64,000 nucleotides of DNA from Paraburkholderia graminis C4D1M (GTDB lineage: Bacteria > Pseudomonadota > Gammaproteobacteria > Burkholderiales > Burkholderiaceae), in NCBI RefSeq assembly GCF_000172415.1, contig NZ_ABLD01000016.1, positions 1 to 64,000 of the forward strand, written 5' to 3'. The notes beneath the pieces were generated by a model. It saw nothing but the letters and a program-made list of their open reading frames with translations, was not told where the DNA came from and searched no databases. How positions within the stretch are numbered: position 1 is the stretch's first letter; each line of letters starts with the position of its first letter. A program made the position numbers and the translations under genes. Positions 47,163-56,743 of this stretch are shown here, piece by piece.

Positions 47163-47624
47163 ATGGACGGTTATATCCGCAGCGAGCGGGAAGAGTATTT
47201 TGAGCAGTTGTGCATCAGCGTCGACGCCGACGAGGTGCATGAACAGGAAGCCATCGAGTTCTTCGAGAACCAGTTCGATCAGCCCGACTTCGACCCCGCG
47301 CAGTGGCTCGACATCGCGCTTTACTACTCGCCGGCCGTCGCGCGCGGCATCATCGACATGGTGACGCCCGACGACAAGGCGCGCAGCAACATCGCCGAAG
47401 TGATCGCGGACAACCTCGACATTTCGTACGGCGAGGACGACTGCCAGCAGTTCGCCGAGACGATCGAATTCGCGCTGAACAACGGCGTGCCGGTGGACCT
47501 CGACCTCGTGCTCGACGGCTGCCAGCGCGCGATCGACGATCTCGACACCTGGGCCGACGACGAAACCAAAGCGCCGCTGCTGCGTCTGCGTGAAGAAGTG
47601 CTGCGTCAGCAAGGCGAGCGGTAA
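47163..47624 (+). CDS. Conserved hypothetical acidic protein
   Basis: A 153-residue, strongly acidic, apparently cytoplasmic protein. No signal peptide, membrane segment or known motif is visible. Composition is helix-rich with many Asp/Glu (DADEVHEQEAIEFFENQFDQ). The ATG before DGYIRSEREEYF is chosen as the start of the coherent acidic part; the in-frame residues upstream are basic and look untranslated. It stands between pdxY and the livK-like gene without an obvious partner. Confidence 0.8.
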   Translation: MDGYIRSEREEYFEQLCISVDADEVHEQEAIEFFENQFDQPDFDPAQWLDIALYYSPAVARGIIDMVTPDDKARSNIAEVIADNLDISYGEDDCQQFAETIEFALNNGVPVDLDLVLDGCQRAIDDLDTWADDETKAPLLRLREEVLRQQGER

Positions 47625-48090
47625 CGCTGGTGACTTAGGCGAGCGCGCGGGCATGGGCTCGCGCGTCCTGTTGCTCGCTTCTCTCGCATTCCTCTTGCAC
47701 CCCGCGGCCATCGTGTTCGCGCGCATCTTCGTGCCGTGTGTTGAACACATAGCTTCGACACCTGCATCCAGTTAAGCCCACCACTTCGCCACATGTCTCC
47801 ATGCATGTGTGCGCCAATCCGCACTCCCGCTTCGGCACCCATCAACGCTCGCGCCCCCCTCGCGAGCTTATGCCGAAATCCTCATTCAAAGCGCCGCGAA
47901 CTGCCAAGACGGCCGCATATTGGCTTCCTATATTCGCGCCACATGACCGGCGTGCGAATACAACCACACGTACTCCGCACGGTGTATCGCGAGCCTTCGT
48001 GCCCGCGGGAACCCGCTCGCTTTGTCAGCGCCGAGCCGCGTCATCGCTTTGCCGCTTTCATCACTCGAACTGTCGAAGTAAGGAGAGACC
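47625..48090. other. Gene-free region before the branched-chain amino acid binding protein gene
   Basis: 466 bases with no supported gene, hairpin terminator or operator that I can name. Only a short CACATG...CATGTG dyad (near 47790-47810) stands out. The promoter of the following gene must lie here. Confidence 0.4.
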
Positions 48091-49242
48091 ATGAGTCACC
48101 ACACCACGCTCAAACCGCTTGCCCTGTTCGTCGGCGCCCTCTTTGCGGTCGCGCCGCTCGCCAGTTTCGCCGACGACATGCCCGTGAAAATCGGCTTCGC
48201 CGCGCCGATGACGGGCGCGAACGCCGGCTACGGCAAGGACCTCGAAAACGGCGTGCGGCTCGCCATCGAGGAAGCCAACGCGCAGAAGATCAGGATCGGC
48301 GACAAGGTTGCGCAGTTCCAGATCGTCTCGCAGGACGACCAGGCGGACCCGCGCATCGGCGTGCAGGTCGCGCAGAAACTGGTGGACTCGGGCGTCTCGG
48401 TGGTGGTCGGCCACTTCAATTCGGGCACGACGATTCCCGCCTCGCAGATCTACGAGCAGGCCGGCATCCCCGTGATCGATCCGGCGGCGACCAACCCGAT
48501 CATCACCGGACGCGGCTTCGCGAACACGTTCATGGTGATTTCGACGGACGCGCAAAACGCCGGCAACGCAGGCGTCTATGCGGTCGAAGTGAGCAAGGCG
48601 AAGCGCATCGCGATCATCGACGACCGCACGGCTTTCGGTCAGGGCGAAGCCGACGAGTTCGAGAAGGCGGTGAAGGCGCATGGCGGCACGATCGTCGCGC
48701 GCGAGTACACCGACAATCACGCGGTCGACTTCAGCACGCAGATCACCAAGATCAAGGCGGCGAACGCGGACCTGGTCTTCTTCGGCGGGCTCGATACGCA
48801 GGCCGCCGGTTTCGCGCGGCGCATGAAGCAGCTCGGCGTGACGGCGCAACTGGTGGGCGGCGGCGGCGTGGAAGACCCCGAGTTCATCAAGCTCGCCGGC
48901 GACGCGGCCGAAGGCGTGATGGCCTGGGAATACGGCCGCCCGCTCGCGCAACTGCCCGGCGGCAAGGACTTCTCCGCGAAGTTCAAGAAGCGCTTCGGCG
49001 GCGAGATTCTGTCGTATGCGCCGTTCGGTTACGACGGCGCGTGGGCCGCGATCAAGGCGATGCAGCAGGCGAAATCGACGTCGCCGAACGACTACCGTCC
49101 GATGCTCAAGACGATCGACTTCGAAGGCGTGACCGGCAAGATTTCGTTCGACAACACCGGCGCGCTGAAAAGCGGCGCGTCGACGTTGTATCAGGTGAAG
49201 AACGGCGCGTGGGTTCCGGTCGTGACGAAGAGCGGGAGCTGA
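48091..49242 (+). CDS. Branched-chain amino acid ABC transporter binding protein (LivK/LivJ type)
   Basis: A 383-residue periplasmic Leu/Ile/Val-type binding protein. The signal peptide ends APLASFADD; the mature part starts MPVKIGFAAPMTGANAGYGKDL. It has the PVIDPAATNPIIT, RIAIIDDRTAFGQG and YAPFGYDGAWAAIKAMQ segments typical of LivK. AAGGAGA lies just before the ATG. No livHMGF genes are adjacent, so it is an orphan binding protein here; ligand specificity within the family is broad. Confidence 0.93.
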   Translation: MSHHTTLKPLALFVGALFAVAPLASFADDMPVKIGFAAPMTGANAGYGKDLENGVRLAIEEANAQKIRIGDKVAQFQIVSQDDQADPRIGVQVAQKLVDSGVSVVVGHFNSGTTIPASQIYEQAGIPVIDPAATNPIITGRGFANTFMVISTDAQNAGNAGVYAVEVSKAKRIAIIDDRTAFGQGEADEFEKAVKAHGGTIVAREYTDNHAVDFSTQITKIKAANADLVFFGGLDTQAAGFARRMKQLGVTAQLVGGGGVEDPEFIKLAGDAAEGVMAWEYGRPLAQLPGGKDFSAKFKKRFGGEILSYAPFGYDGAWAAIKAMQQAKSTSPNDYRPMLKTIDFEGVTGKISFDNTGALKSGASTLYQVKNGAWVPVVTKSGS

Positions 49243-49258
49243 GCGTCCTTAGTTTCCG

Positions 49259-51196
49259 TTAGCGGTTCAACGCAGGCCGCGCGGCGTTGACGACGATCTG
49301 TGCGTCGAGGTCGCGCTCGATCCGCACGAGGTCGTCCTTCATCGCGGCAAACTCTTCTGCCGAACACATCTGGTGTCCGAAGGCGGCGCGAAACTGCCGC
49401 CTGATCTGCAGCACGCGCGCCGCCGGGTCGAATACATAGCGCGACGAAAACGCGACGAACTTGTCGTGGACATCGGTATCGACGGGCATGTCCGTTATCT
49501 TCGCGAAGCGCGGCAGCGTGATTTCGAGCGTCTCGTCGAACGCGCCGCCGATGCAGGTCCACGGCTGCGTGCGAGCCGGCTCCGCGAGCCATGCCTGCAC
49601 CTGCGAACCCATGCCGCCGGAGAAGCTCGTCAGCGACGGCACAGCGGTCGTGCCGTCGCTCCAGATGAAGTGCTCGAGCTTGCCCTCTATCGACGTCGCG
49701 AACGGCCCGTCGGTCGCGGCCACGTCGCCCGTGCGCAATTGCGCGCTGCCATGCAGGCCGGTTTGCAACAGACGATTGCCGGCGATCTGCTGCGTGCGCT
49801 GCCGCGACGCACGTCGAAAGATATTGCGCTCGATCTCAGCGGTGAAGCCCGCATCTTCCACGCGATAGGCGTAATTCGCGGTGCCGTTTTCATCGACGTC
49901 GATCTGCACGCGCGCCGTGCGCTCGCGCGTTTGAGTGGCGGGCGTGCGCGACAGCGTTCCTTCGCCGACCAGCAACACGGGCCGGTCCATCACGGCGGCG
50001 GGCATATAGCCGAAGCCCACGCCGCCCGCGGTCGTGTCCGCGTACAGCGATAGTTCAGGAATCCAGATAATCGCGTGATTGATCGCGCTCGCGCCATAAC
50101 CGGGCACGTCCGGCAGACTATAGTACGGCCCGAGATTGAGCAGCACCGCCTCGCTGCGAATGCCGACCGCGGCCAGCAGCGCACTATACAGCGCGACGTG
50201 GTCCTTGCAGTCGCCATAGCGATTGCGCAGGATGTCGGCCGCCTTGTGCGGAATCGCCGCTGTCTCGCCGAGAAAGAGCGCGACGTAGCGGATATTCATG
50301 CGCACCCAGTCGTAGAGTATCCGCGCCTTCTCGCGCGGGTCCGCGGCGCGCGCGGTGAGCGACTGCGCAAGCCGCACTATGGCGGGATCGTCGAAGGTGG
50401 CGTCGGTCGCGGGACCGCGATAACGCGCGGCGAAGCTCGCGAAGTCCGGCACGGTCGACACCATCAGACGATCGCCCCAATTCGCATAGCCGAGCGCGCC
50501 CGCTTCGAGCCGCGCATACGGTCCATGCTGGTAGCGAAATTCGTAACGCGTGCGGCCATTCGCACTGACGGGCGGCAATGCCGTGTAGCCGCGCGCGTCG
50601 GCATACAGCGGCACATCGGCGGGAAGATCGAAGATCAGGCGTTGATCCTCGACCGGTTCGCGCGTCGGCTCGACGAGATACGCGAACGTGCCCGCCTGCA
50701 ACGGCTTCGCGCGCGTCTTGCGAAACGCCAGATGGACGCGCGAGCCGGGCTCGACGCCCGGAAAAATCACCGTGCGCAACACACCGTCCTGGAAGCTCGG
50801 CGCGCCCGCCGAGCGCGGCTCCTGAATGTCGCGGATCGCTTCGGGACCGACCGTGTGCGTCGCGCCGTCCGGGTCGATCGTCTCGGCGGCGAGCAACTGC
50901 ACCTGTTCGATGTCCTTGTTGAACCAGACGTAGCGTTGCGCGATGTCGTCGACGCCGCTCGCCGTGTTCGCGCGCAACACGCTGTCGTCGTGTTCCTCGA
51001 TGGAACCGTCTTTCTGGATCACGAAGAGATGAACGTCGCGCTCCGTTGTGTAGGGCGCGCGGTCGTCGCTGAGGGGATCGGGGGTTGCGCCGTCGGCGAA
51101 AGCGGCGGACGCTGCCGCGCCTAGTGCGAGCGCGGTGGCGATCCTCAGGCAGCGCAGCAGCTTCATGCAACTCAGGACGCTCACGCACCGCGTCAT
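49259..51196 (-). CDS. Exported DUF3857 / transglutaminase-like protein
   Basis: A 645-residue exported protein: signal peptide (ending SAAFADG), an N-terminal beta-sandwich of the DUF3857 type, then a transglutaminase-like (cysteine protease fold) domain. The catalytic triad is visible: Cys330 in RYGDCKDHVALYSALL, His374 in INHAIIW and Asp387 in YADTTAGG. A C-terminal beta-rich domain follows. Function of the family is unknown; a periplasmic amidase, protease or crosslinking role is possible. Start choice: ATG at 51196 has a GGGAAAGAG upstream; an internal ATG ten codons later would give a tidier signal peptide. It follows a partner gene by 52 bases. Confidence 0.87.
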   Translation of the reverse strand: MTRCVSVLSCMKLLRCLRIATALALGAAASAAFADGATPDPLSDDRAPYTTERDVHLFVIQKDGSIEEHDDSVLRANTASGVDDIAQRYVWFNKDIEQVQLLAAETIDPDGATHTVGPEAIRDIQEPRSAGAPSFQDGVLRTVIFPGVEPGSRVHLAFRKTRAKPLQAGTFAYLVEPTREPVEDQRLIFDLPADVPLYADARGYTALPPVSANGRTRYEFRYQHGPYARLEAGALGYANWGDRLMVSTVPDFASFAARYRGPATDATFDDPAIVRLAQSLTARAADPREKARILYDWVRMNIRYVALFLGETAAIPHKAADILRNRYGDCKDHVALYSALLAAVGIRSEAVLLNLGPYYSLPDVPGYGASAINHAIIWIPELSLYADTTAGGVGFGYMPAAVMDRPVLLVGEGTLSRTPATQTRERTARVQIDVDENGTANYAYRVEDAGFTAEIERNIFRRASRQRTQQIAGNRLLQTGLHGSAQLRTGDVAATDGPFATSIEGKLEHFIWSDGTTAVPSLTSFSGGMGSQVQAWLAEPARTQPWTCIGGAFDETLEITLPRFAKITDMPVDTDVHDKFVAFSSRYVFDPAARVLQIRRQFRAAFGHQMCSAEEFAAMKDDLVRIERDLDAQIVVNAARPALNR

Positions 51197-51248
51197 GACC
51201 GCTCTTTCCCGCGTAATGCCCCCTTGAGCAGGCCACCGGCCGCGCCGC

Positions 51249-51917
51249 TCATCCGTCGCCCTCGCCGAGTTGCGTGAGCAAGGCCTGGAGGCTCTCCACA
51301 TGCCGCAACAGCAAATGCCGATGCTTCTCGATCTGTTCGAGCCGCCCGGCAAGATCGGCCTGTATCGGACCGTCGGGATCGGCGGCGGCAATCACCTCTT
51401 CGACCTTGGCGCGCAACGACGGCAGTTCGACAGGCGCATGCGCGAGATGCCGCTCGAAACGCCGGACCTCCTGAAGCGCAAGCTCGCGGACCTTGCGAAA
51501 GTATGCCTGGCGCCGATGCGCTTCCGCGTCCAGCGCTTCGTCCTCGATACGTTTGGCAGGCGCGCTCTGGCCAAAAATCGGCTCGGGCGGCCGCAGCACG
51601 GTCTTTTTTCGCGCGGGATGCGCGGTGCCGCGAAAGCGCGCCTGCGGCTCTTCGTTGTCGATCGCGGCGCGCGCGTTGGGCGGAATCTCCTCTTCGGTAT
51701 GCGGCGCGTTCATCCAGCCATTCGGCAAGCCGGTCACCGCTTCGATGCCGCGCACGAACTCCTCGCTGAATTCGCGCTGGCCCGACAACATCAACTTCAG
51801 ATAGCTCGCGGAAAACGTCATCATGCGCGCGAGACGACTCGCCGCGCCGACCTCGCGCGTGAGCAGCACGAGATTCGCGCGCCAGACGGGAAGCAGCAAT
51901 TCGTCGGAATCTTCCAT
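51249..51917 (-). CDS. Hypothetical protein with helix-turn-helix-like N-terminus and coiled coil
   Basis: A 222-residue cytoplasmic protein. Residues 1-65 resemble a short DNA-binding fold (LLTREVGAASRLARMMTFSASYLKLMLSGQREFSEEFVRGIE), similar to phage-type or XRE-like helices. The C-terminal half is charged and helical with heptad-like Leu spacing, suggesting a coiled coil. GGAAG lies 8 bases before the chosen ATG; another ATG five codons upstream is possible. Probably cotranscribed with the DUF3857 gene. Function unknown. Confidence 0.72.
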   Translation of the reverse strand: MEDSDELLLPVWRANLVLLTREVGAASRLARMMTFSASYLKLMLSGQREFSEEFVRGIEAVTGLPNGWMNAPHTEEEIPPNARAAIDNEEPQARFRGTAHPARKKTVLRPPEPIFGQSAPAKRIEDEALDAEAHRRQAYFRKVRELALQEVRRFERHLAHAPVELPSLRAKVEEVIAAADPDGPIQADLAGRLEQIEKHRHLLLRHVESLQALLTQLGEGDG

Positions 51918-52227
51918 TGCGGGGTCTTCCATCTTTTTGCCCGATGTCAAGACGACGCCGTGACGAGCGTCATCATTCTGAAAGGGTAGCCGTTGCCCGG
52001 CCTCGCTTGCAAGCGGCACGCCGCACATCACGCGAACTTTGTGCGGAGACCGGCTCGCGTTGCTCCACGTCAACGCGGACGGCCTTTTGCGCCATCCGCC
52101 GTGAGGATTGACACCGGCGGAGCGGCGGCGTTCCTCCGCAGCAGCCGTCGATGTGGCATGCTTGCGTGCCGTGCGGCATACGTCCTGCTGCACCGCCAAC
52201 TCCACAACACTGATTAAGGGTTTTGTA

Positions 52228-52365
52228 ATGAAGAAGATCGTCCTGGCTCTTGCCGCAGCCGCTGCTGCTTTCAGCGCAATCGCTCCCGCACAGGCCGCTG
52301 GGCACCATCACGAAGTTTGCAAGAAGGTGCGCGTGCATCACCACTGGGAACGCCACTGCCGTTAA
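52228..52365 (+). CDS. Small secreted His/Cys-rich peptide
   Basis: A 45-residue protein with a clear signal peptide (MKKIVLALAAAAAAFSAIAP, cleaved after AQA) and a 21-residue mature peptide rich in His (seven) and basic residues with two Cys (AGHHHEVCKKVRVHHHWERH...). AAGGG lies 8 bases before the ATG and a strong terminator follows, so the unit is monocistronic and real. Metal binding or an envelope stress role is suggested by composition only. Short HHH-type secreted peptides recur in Burkholderiaceae but I know of no assigned function. Confidence 0.8.
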   Translation: MKKIVLALAAAAAAFSAIAPAQAAGHHHEVCKKVRVHHHWERHCR

Positions 52366-52426
52366 GCTATGCCTCGCATAGAGGGTAACGGCGGCGGACG
52401 CTCACGCCAAGCGTCGCGCGAATGAA

Positions 52427-52461
52427 AATGGCCTCGCATTTTTTGCGAGGCCATTCTTTTT
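52427..52461. terminator. Strong bidirectional terminator
   Basis: AATGGCCTCGCA and TGCGAGGCCATT form a 12-bp perfect stem over a T-rich loop and are followed by CTTTTT on the plus strand. On the minus strand the stem is followed by TTTTC, so it also serves the end of the hut operon 38 bases away. Confidence 0.9.
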
Positions 52462-52499
52462 GGTTGTCTATCTCGCGCGCGAGAGGTCCGCGCCCGCGA

Positions 52500-53312
52500 T
52501 CACGCCGTCTTCACGCGCTCCAACGCGGTCGCGACGAGTTGCTCGAGCAAAGGCTCGATCTTCGCGGCAAGCGTTTCATCGTACGCGTACGGCAACTGTT
52601 CCTGCATATACGTGATTTGCGACAGCTCGAGTTGCACCGCATGCACGCCTTGCGAAGGCTGACCATACTCGCGCGTGATGTAGCCGCCCTTGAAGCGCCC
52701 ATTCGCGACAGCCGAATAAACGCCATGCCGTTCGACGATCGCAGCCAATTCCTCGGCGAGACCCGCCATCGCACTCGCGCCGTTCGACGTGCCGAAGTTG
52801 AAGTCCGGCAAGCGCCCTTCGAAGAAACGCGGCACGCGCGAGCGGATCGAATGCGCTTCCCATAGCAGCACTTTGCCGTGCTGCGCCTTGAGCGCGGCGA
52901 GTTCGCCTGCGAGCGCGCTGTGATAAGGCATCCAGTAAGCGTCGCGACGGCGGGCCACCTCAGTATCGTCCGGCAGATGACCTTCGCGATACAACGGCTC
53001 CTTGTCGAACGTATCGACGGGCAGCAAGCCCGTGGTGTCCTGCCCCGGATACAGGTTCGCGCCGTCGGGCGGACGGTTCAGGTCGATCACGTAACGCGCG
53101 TAAGTCGGCGCGATGATCGACGCGCCCATGCGCTTCGCAAATGCGTAGAGCCGGTCGAGATGCCAGTCGCAATCGTCGGTGCGAAGCGCCGTGGGCGTCA
53201 TCGTCGCGGCGATGTCCGCGGGGATCTGCGTGCCCAGATGCGGGATGGAGATCAGCATCGGCAGGTTGCCGCGATGCAGCGTGAAAACCGGTGGAGTGTT
53301 CGAAGCAGTCAT
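52500..53312 (-). CDS. hutG: N-formylglutamate deformylase
   Basis: Last step of the five-step histidine pathway: N-formylglutamate to glutamate and formate. A 270-residue zinc enzyme of the FGase family with SIPHLGTQIP near the N-terminus and the LLWEAHSIRSRVPRFFEG and DFNFGTSNG signatures. Last gene of the hut operon, 73 bases after hutF. The start MTASNTPPVFTLHRGNLP is chosen at the first Met of the conserved part; a longer frame overlaps hutF. Confidence 0.95.
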   Translation of the reverse strand: MTASNTPPVFTLHRGNLPMLISIPHLGTQIPADIAATMTPTALRTDDCDWHLDRLYAFAKRMGASIIAPTYARYVIDLNRPPDGANLYPGQDTTGLLPVDTFDKEPLYREGHLPDDTEVARRRDAYWMPYHSALAGELAALKAQHGKVLLWEAHSIRSRVPRFFEGRLPDFNFGTSNGASAMAGLAEELAAIVERHGVYSAVANGRFKGGYITREYGQPSQGVHAVQLELSQITYMQEQLPYAYDETLAAKIEPLLEQLVATALERVKTA

Positions 53313-53385
53313 GTCAGTCCTGAATCGGAAGAACGTTGCGGTGACGCGGGCGCGGCGCGCATGCGGTTGCGTGCATCGCGTCAAC

Positions 53386-54783
53386 TCATTTGAGCAGTTC
53401 CGCGAGCGCGATGCGATAGCGCGCGTAAGCGCCCTCTTCGTCGCGATGCCGGCGATTCTCGACGAGCTTGTCGCCGCCTGCGTACACGTCGCGGATCGGC
53501 GTCTCGCCATGCTCGCAGAAAACGACGCCCGAGAGCCAGTTATTCGGCGCGTGTCCGGCAATGCTCGCGTGATCCGGGTCCAGCACGAGCCAATCCGCGC
53601 GATGGCCGGCTTGCAATGCACCGGTCGCGCGACCCGTGGCGCGCGCGCCGCCTTCGAGCGCCGCGTCGAAAAGACGATCGGCCACATAGGGCGTGTGTGC
53701 CGATGCCAGCACGTTGCGTTGCCGGCGCGTCAGACGCTGCCCGTATTCGAGCAGGCGCAATTCCGCGCGCCAGTCGACGCCGATGTGGCTATCCGAGCCG
53801 ACGCCGATGCGCCCTTGCGCGTCGAGATACTCGTGCGCCGGAAAAATACCGTCGCCGAGATTCGCTTCCGTGGTCAGACACAGGCCCGCAACGGCACCGC
53901 TCTTCGCGAGCGCGAGCGTCTCGTTTGCATCGACATGCGTGGCGTGCACGAGGCACCATCTTCCGTCGACGTCGAAGCGATCCAGCAGCCACTGCACCGG
54001 ACGCGCGCCTTCCGTTTCGATGCACGCGTCGACTTCGGCGGTCTGTTCGGCGATATGGATATGAACCGGCGCGCTGCGGTCCAGGCCGTCGAGCAAGGCA
54101 CGCAGCGATTGCTCCGACACCGCGCGCAACGAATGCGGCGCCACGCCATAGCGCAACGCCGCGTTTTCAGGGCGAGCGGCGCGCAACGCGGCGAGCAGTT
54201 CGTGCAAACTTTCCGGCGTGTTGATGAAGCGCCGCTGATCGTCGCGCGGCGCGCGCGCGCCGAAACCACTGTACTGATAGAGCACCGGCAGCATCGTCAT
54301 GCCGATGCCGGCCGCCGACGCCGCATCCACGACACGTTGTGCAAGTTCCGCCTGGTTCGTGTAGCGCTTGCCTTCCGGCGTGTGATGCACGTAATGAAAC
54401 TCGCACACCGACGTATAGCCCGCCTTCAGCATTTCGATGTAGAGCCATTGCGCGACGCTCGCCAATCCTTCGGGCGTGATGCGCGCGGCAAAGCGATACA
54501 TCAGATCGCGCCAGCTCCAGAAGTTGTCGGTGGCGCCGTTGCCGGAAGCGGCGCGATATTCGGTGAGGCCCGCCATCGCGCGCTGGAACGCATGCGAGTG
54601 AAGGTTCGGCATGCCAGGTAATATCGGACCCGCGGCTTTCTGCACGTCTGCGGGAATTTCCGCAGTGTCCGGCGTGACCGCCGTCAACGTGCCGTCCGCG
54701 TCCCATTCGAGCAGCACGTTGCGGCGCCAGCCGTCCGGCAGATACGCGTGTTCGGCGAATAGCGACTGTTTTTCTGGTGTCAT
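53386..54783 (-). CDS. hutF: Formimidoylglutamate deiminase
   Basis: Converts N-formimino-glutamate to N-formylglutamate and ammonia; its presence with hutG defines the five-step route without formamide release. A 465-residue amidohydrolase: metal pair LHSHAFQRAM (His62, His64), the HIHIAEQ His and the GSDSHIGVDW Asp. Located 15 bases after hutI. Full family length. Confidence 0.96.
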   Translation of the reverse strand: MTPEKQSLFAEHAYLPDGWRRNVLLEWDADGTLTAVTPDTAEIPADVQKAAGPILPGMPNLHSHAFQRAMAGLTEYRAASGNGATDNFWSWRDLMYRFAARITPEGLASVAQWLYIEMLKAGYTSVCEFHYVHHTPEGKRYTNQAELAQRVVDAASAAGIGMTMLPVLYQYSGFGARAPRDDQRRFINTPESLHELLAALRAARPENAALRYGVAPHSLRAVSEQSLRALLDGLDRSAPVHIHIAEQTAEVDACIETEGARPVQWLLDRFDVDGRWCLVHATHVDANETLALAKSGAVAGLCLTTEANLGDGIFPAHEYLDAQGRIGVGSDSHIGVDWRAELRLLEYGQRLTRRQRNVLASAHTPYVADRLFDAALEGGARATGRATGALQAGHRADWLVLDPDHASIAGHAPNNWLSGVVFCEHGETPIRDVYAGGDKLVENRRHRDEEGAYARYRIALAELLK

Positions 54784-54798
54784 CTCTCAGGTCCTGAC

Positions 54799-56058
54799 TC
54801 AGTTCGCGCCGCGTGTAGAAGAACTCGAAGCACGAGAAGCACGCGAAGGCGCGGCATAAACCGTCTCGCCTGCACGCACGACCCGCGAGCACAGCGGACG
54901 CCCGATCCAGTAAGCGAGCTCCGCGAGCGAGTCGACCGACCACACCGCGAAGTCGGCAGCGCGCCCTGCTTCGAGCGAACCATGACGGTCCGCCTTGCCG
55001 AGCGCGCGCGCCGCGTTCGACGTCACGCCCTTCAGCACTTCGGGCACGGTCATGCGGAATAGCGTCGTCGCCATGTTCATCATCAGCAGCAACGACGTGG
55101 CGGGTGACGTGCCCGGATTGCTGTCGGTCGAAATTGCAATCGGCACTTCATAACGCCGCAGCAGATCGAGCGGCGGCAGTTGCGTCTCGCGAATGAAGTA
55201 GTACGCGCCGGGCAGCAACACGGCGACGGTGCCGGCTTCTTTCATCGCGGCGACGCCGGCCTCATCGAGAAACTCGAGATGATCCGCGGATAACGCGCGA
55301 TGGCGCGCGGCAAGCGCGGTGCCGCCGCCATTCGACAACTGCTCCGCGTGCATCTTCACGGGCAGCTTATAGCGCGCCGCTGCATTGAACACGCGCTCGC
55401 TTTGTTCGAGCGAAAAGCCGATGCGCTCGCAGAACACATCGACGGCGTCGACGAGACCTTCGTCCGCGAGCGCGGGCAGCATCGTGTTGCAGACTTCGTC
55501 GATATACGCATCGGCGCGGCCCGCGAATTCGGGCGGCAATGCGTGCGCGCCGAGGAACGTCGTGTAGACGCTCACCGGATAGCGTTCGCCCAACTGGCGC
55601 GCGACGCGCAGCATCTTGCGCTCGCTGTCGAGGTCGAGCCCGTAACCGGATTTGATTTCGATTGCGGTCAAGCCTTCGGCAAGCAAGGGCTCGAGCCGCG
55701 CGGCCGACTGATTAAACAACGCATCTTCGCTCGCAGCACGTGTCGCGCGCACTGTCGACACAATGCCGCCGCCCTGGCGCGCGATCTCTTCATAGCTGAC
55801 GCCCGCGAGACGCTGCGCGAATTCATCGGCGCGTTGCCCGCCGTACACCAGATGCGTATGGCAATCGACGAGGCCCGGCGTCACCCACGCGCCGTGCAAC
55901 TCTTCGCGCGGCCATGCCGCGTATTGCGCAGGCAGATCGGCGGACGCGCCGAGCCACGCGATCGTGCCGTTTTCTACGGCGATCGCGGCGTCGGGCAGCG
56001 TATGGTCGGGGTCGCCCTGTGGGCACAGTTTCAGTTGATGCCAGACAGTTTGCTTCAT
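54799..56058 (-). CDS. hutI: Imidazolonepropionase
   Basis: Third step: hydrolyses 4-imidazolone-5-propionate to N-formimino-glutamate. A 419-residue metal amidohydrolase with [10 protein letters not shown] (His67, His69), MHAEQLSN (His237, Glu239), SADHLEF (His260) and STDSNPG (Asp312). The ATG overlaps the stop of the upstream hutD gene (ATGA). The C-terminal tail is Ser/Arg-rich ([15 protein letters not shown]) and looks like a lineage-specific extension. Confidence 0.96.
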   Translation of the reverse strand: MKQTVWHQLKLCPQGDPDHTLPDAAIAVENGTIAWLGASADLPAQYAAWPREELHGAWVTPGLVDCHTHLVYGGQRADEFAQRLAGVSYEEIARQGGGIVSTVRATRAASEDALFNQSAARLEPLLAEGLTAIEIKSGYGLDLDSERKMLRVARQLGERYPVSVYTTFLGAHALPPEFAGRADAYIDEVCNTMLPALADEGLVDAVDVFCERIGFSLEQSERVFNAAARYKLPVKMHAEQLSNGGGTALAARHRALSADHLEFLDEAGVAAMKEAGTVAVLLPGAYYFIRETQLPPLDLLRRYEVPIAISTDSNPGTSPATSLLLMMNMATTLFRMTVPEVLKGVTSNAARALGKADRHGSLEAGRAADFAVWSVDSLAELAYWIGRPLCSRVVRAGETVYAAPSRASRASSSSTRGAN

Positions 56059-56741
56059 CGGATGCTCGCTGCTGCTGGTTGCGTGGCTGGTTGCGTGTAG
56101 CGAATGCGGATTGCCAGCAACGCGCCTTCGCCTTTTATCCTGCATGAGAGATTGTTCGGGGCGTCGATGCGCAACGTGTCGCCTGGTTCGAGCCGTTGCG
56201 CTTGTGAATCTGCTTGTGAATCTGCTTGTGCGTCGCCCAACGCGACTGCAATGGCGCCGCTCGCGCAATACAGCAGCGCGACATCCGCGGATAACGTGCG
56301 TTCGCCTGGCGCCTGCTGCTGCGTCGTGTGCCACACGTCCAGCTCGCCTTGCGCGCGGTCACGGCGCACCATCAGATTGAAGTCGCGCGTCGGACCGTCG
56401 ACGAGACGTGCGTCGATGTGCGCCTCGCCAGCAAAGCGCGCGGTATCGAACGCCTGCGTCAACGCATGCGTGGCCACAGCTTCGCCGCTTTGCGCTTCAT
56501 CGAGCAGCATGCCCGCGCCGGACAACAGCACCAGCGTGCGATCGATTCCGGCGAAGCGCGAAAACGGTCCCGCTTGCGCAACGTCCGCGACGCTCACGCG
56601 CCATACGAACGTGTCGAGCCCGGCATCCGCGGGAAACGCTGCGACCTCGCGCGTCATGCCGCCGCCGTTCTTCCACGGCGACGCCACGAGTTGCGCGCCG
56701 CGGATCAGCGTGAGCGTCGCCATGCTGCCCGCGAACGTCAT
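56055..56741 (-). CDS. hutD: HutD family cupin-like protein
   Basis: A 228-residue HutD protein: bicupin fold starting near [25 protein letters not shown], with the [11 protein letters not shown] loop. In Pseudomonas HutD is reported to buffer or limit hut expression by binding an intermediate rather than to catalyse a pathway step. It starts 4 bases beyond the end of hutU. Start is uncertain between two in-frame ATGs. A 12-base tandem duplication encodes the run [11 protein letters not shown] near residue 190, a local expansion. Confidence 0.9.
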   Translation of the reverse strand: MTFAGSMATLTLIRGAQLVASPWKNGGGMTREVAAFPADAGLDTFVWRVSVADVAQAGPFSRFAGIDRTLVLLSGAGMLLDEAQSGEAVATHALTQAFDTARFAGEAHIDARLVDGPTRDFNLMVRRDRAQGELDVWHTTQQQAPGERTLSADVALLYCASGAIAVALGDAQADSQADSQAQRLEPGDTLRIDAPNNLSCRIKGEGALLAIRIRYTQPATQPAAASIR

Positions 56742-56743
56742 GC

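Noticed and set aside
47790-47812. CACATG...CATGTG dyad as an operator before the livK-like gene
   Set aside because: Only six bases per arm, far from the start codon, and expected by chance.
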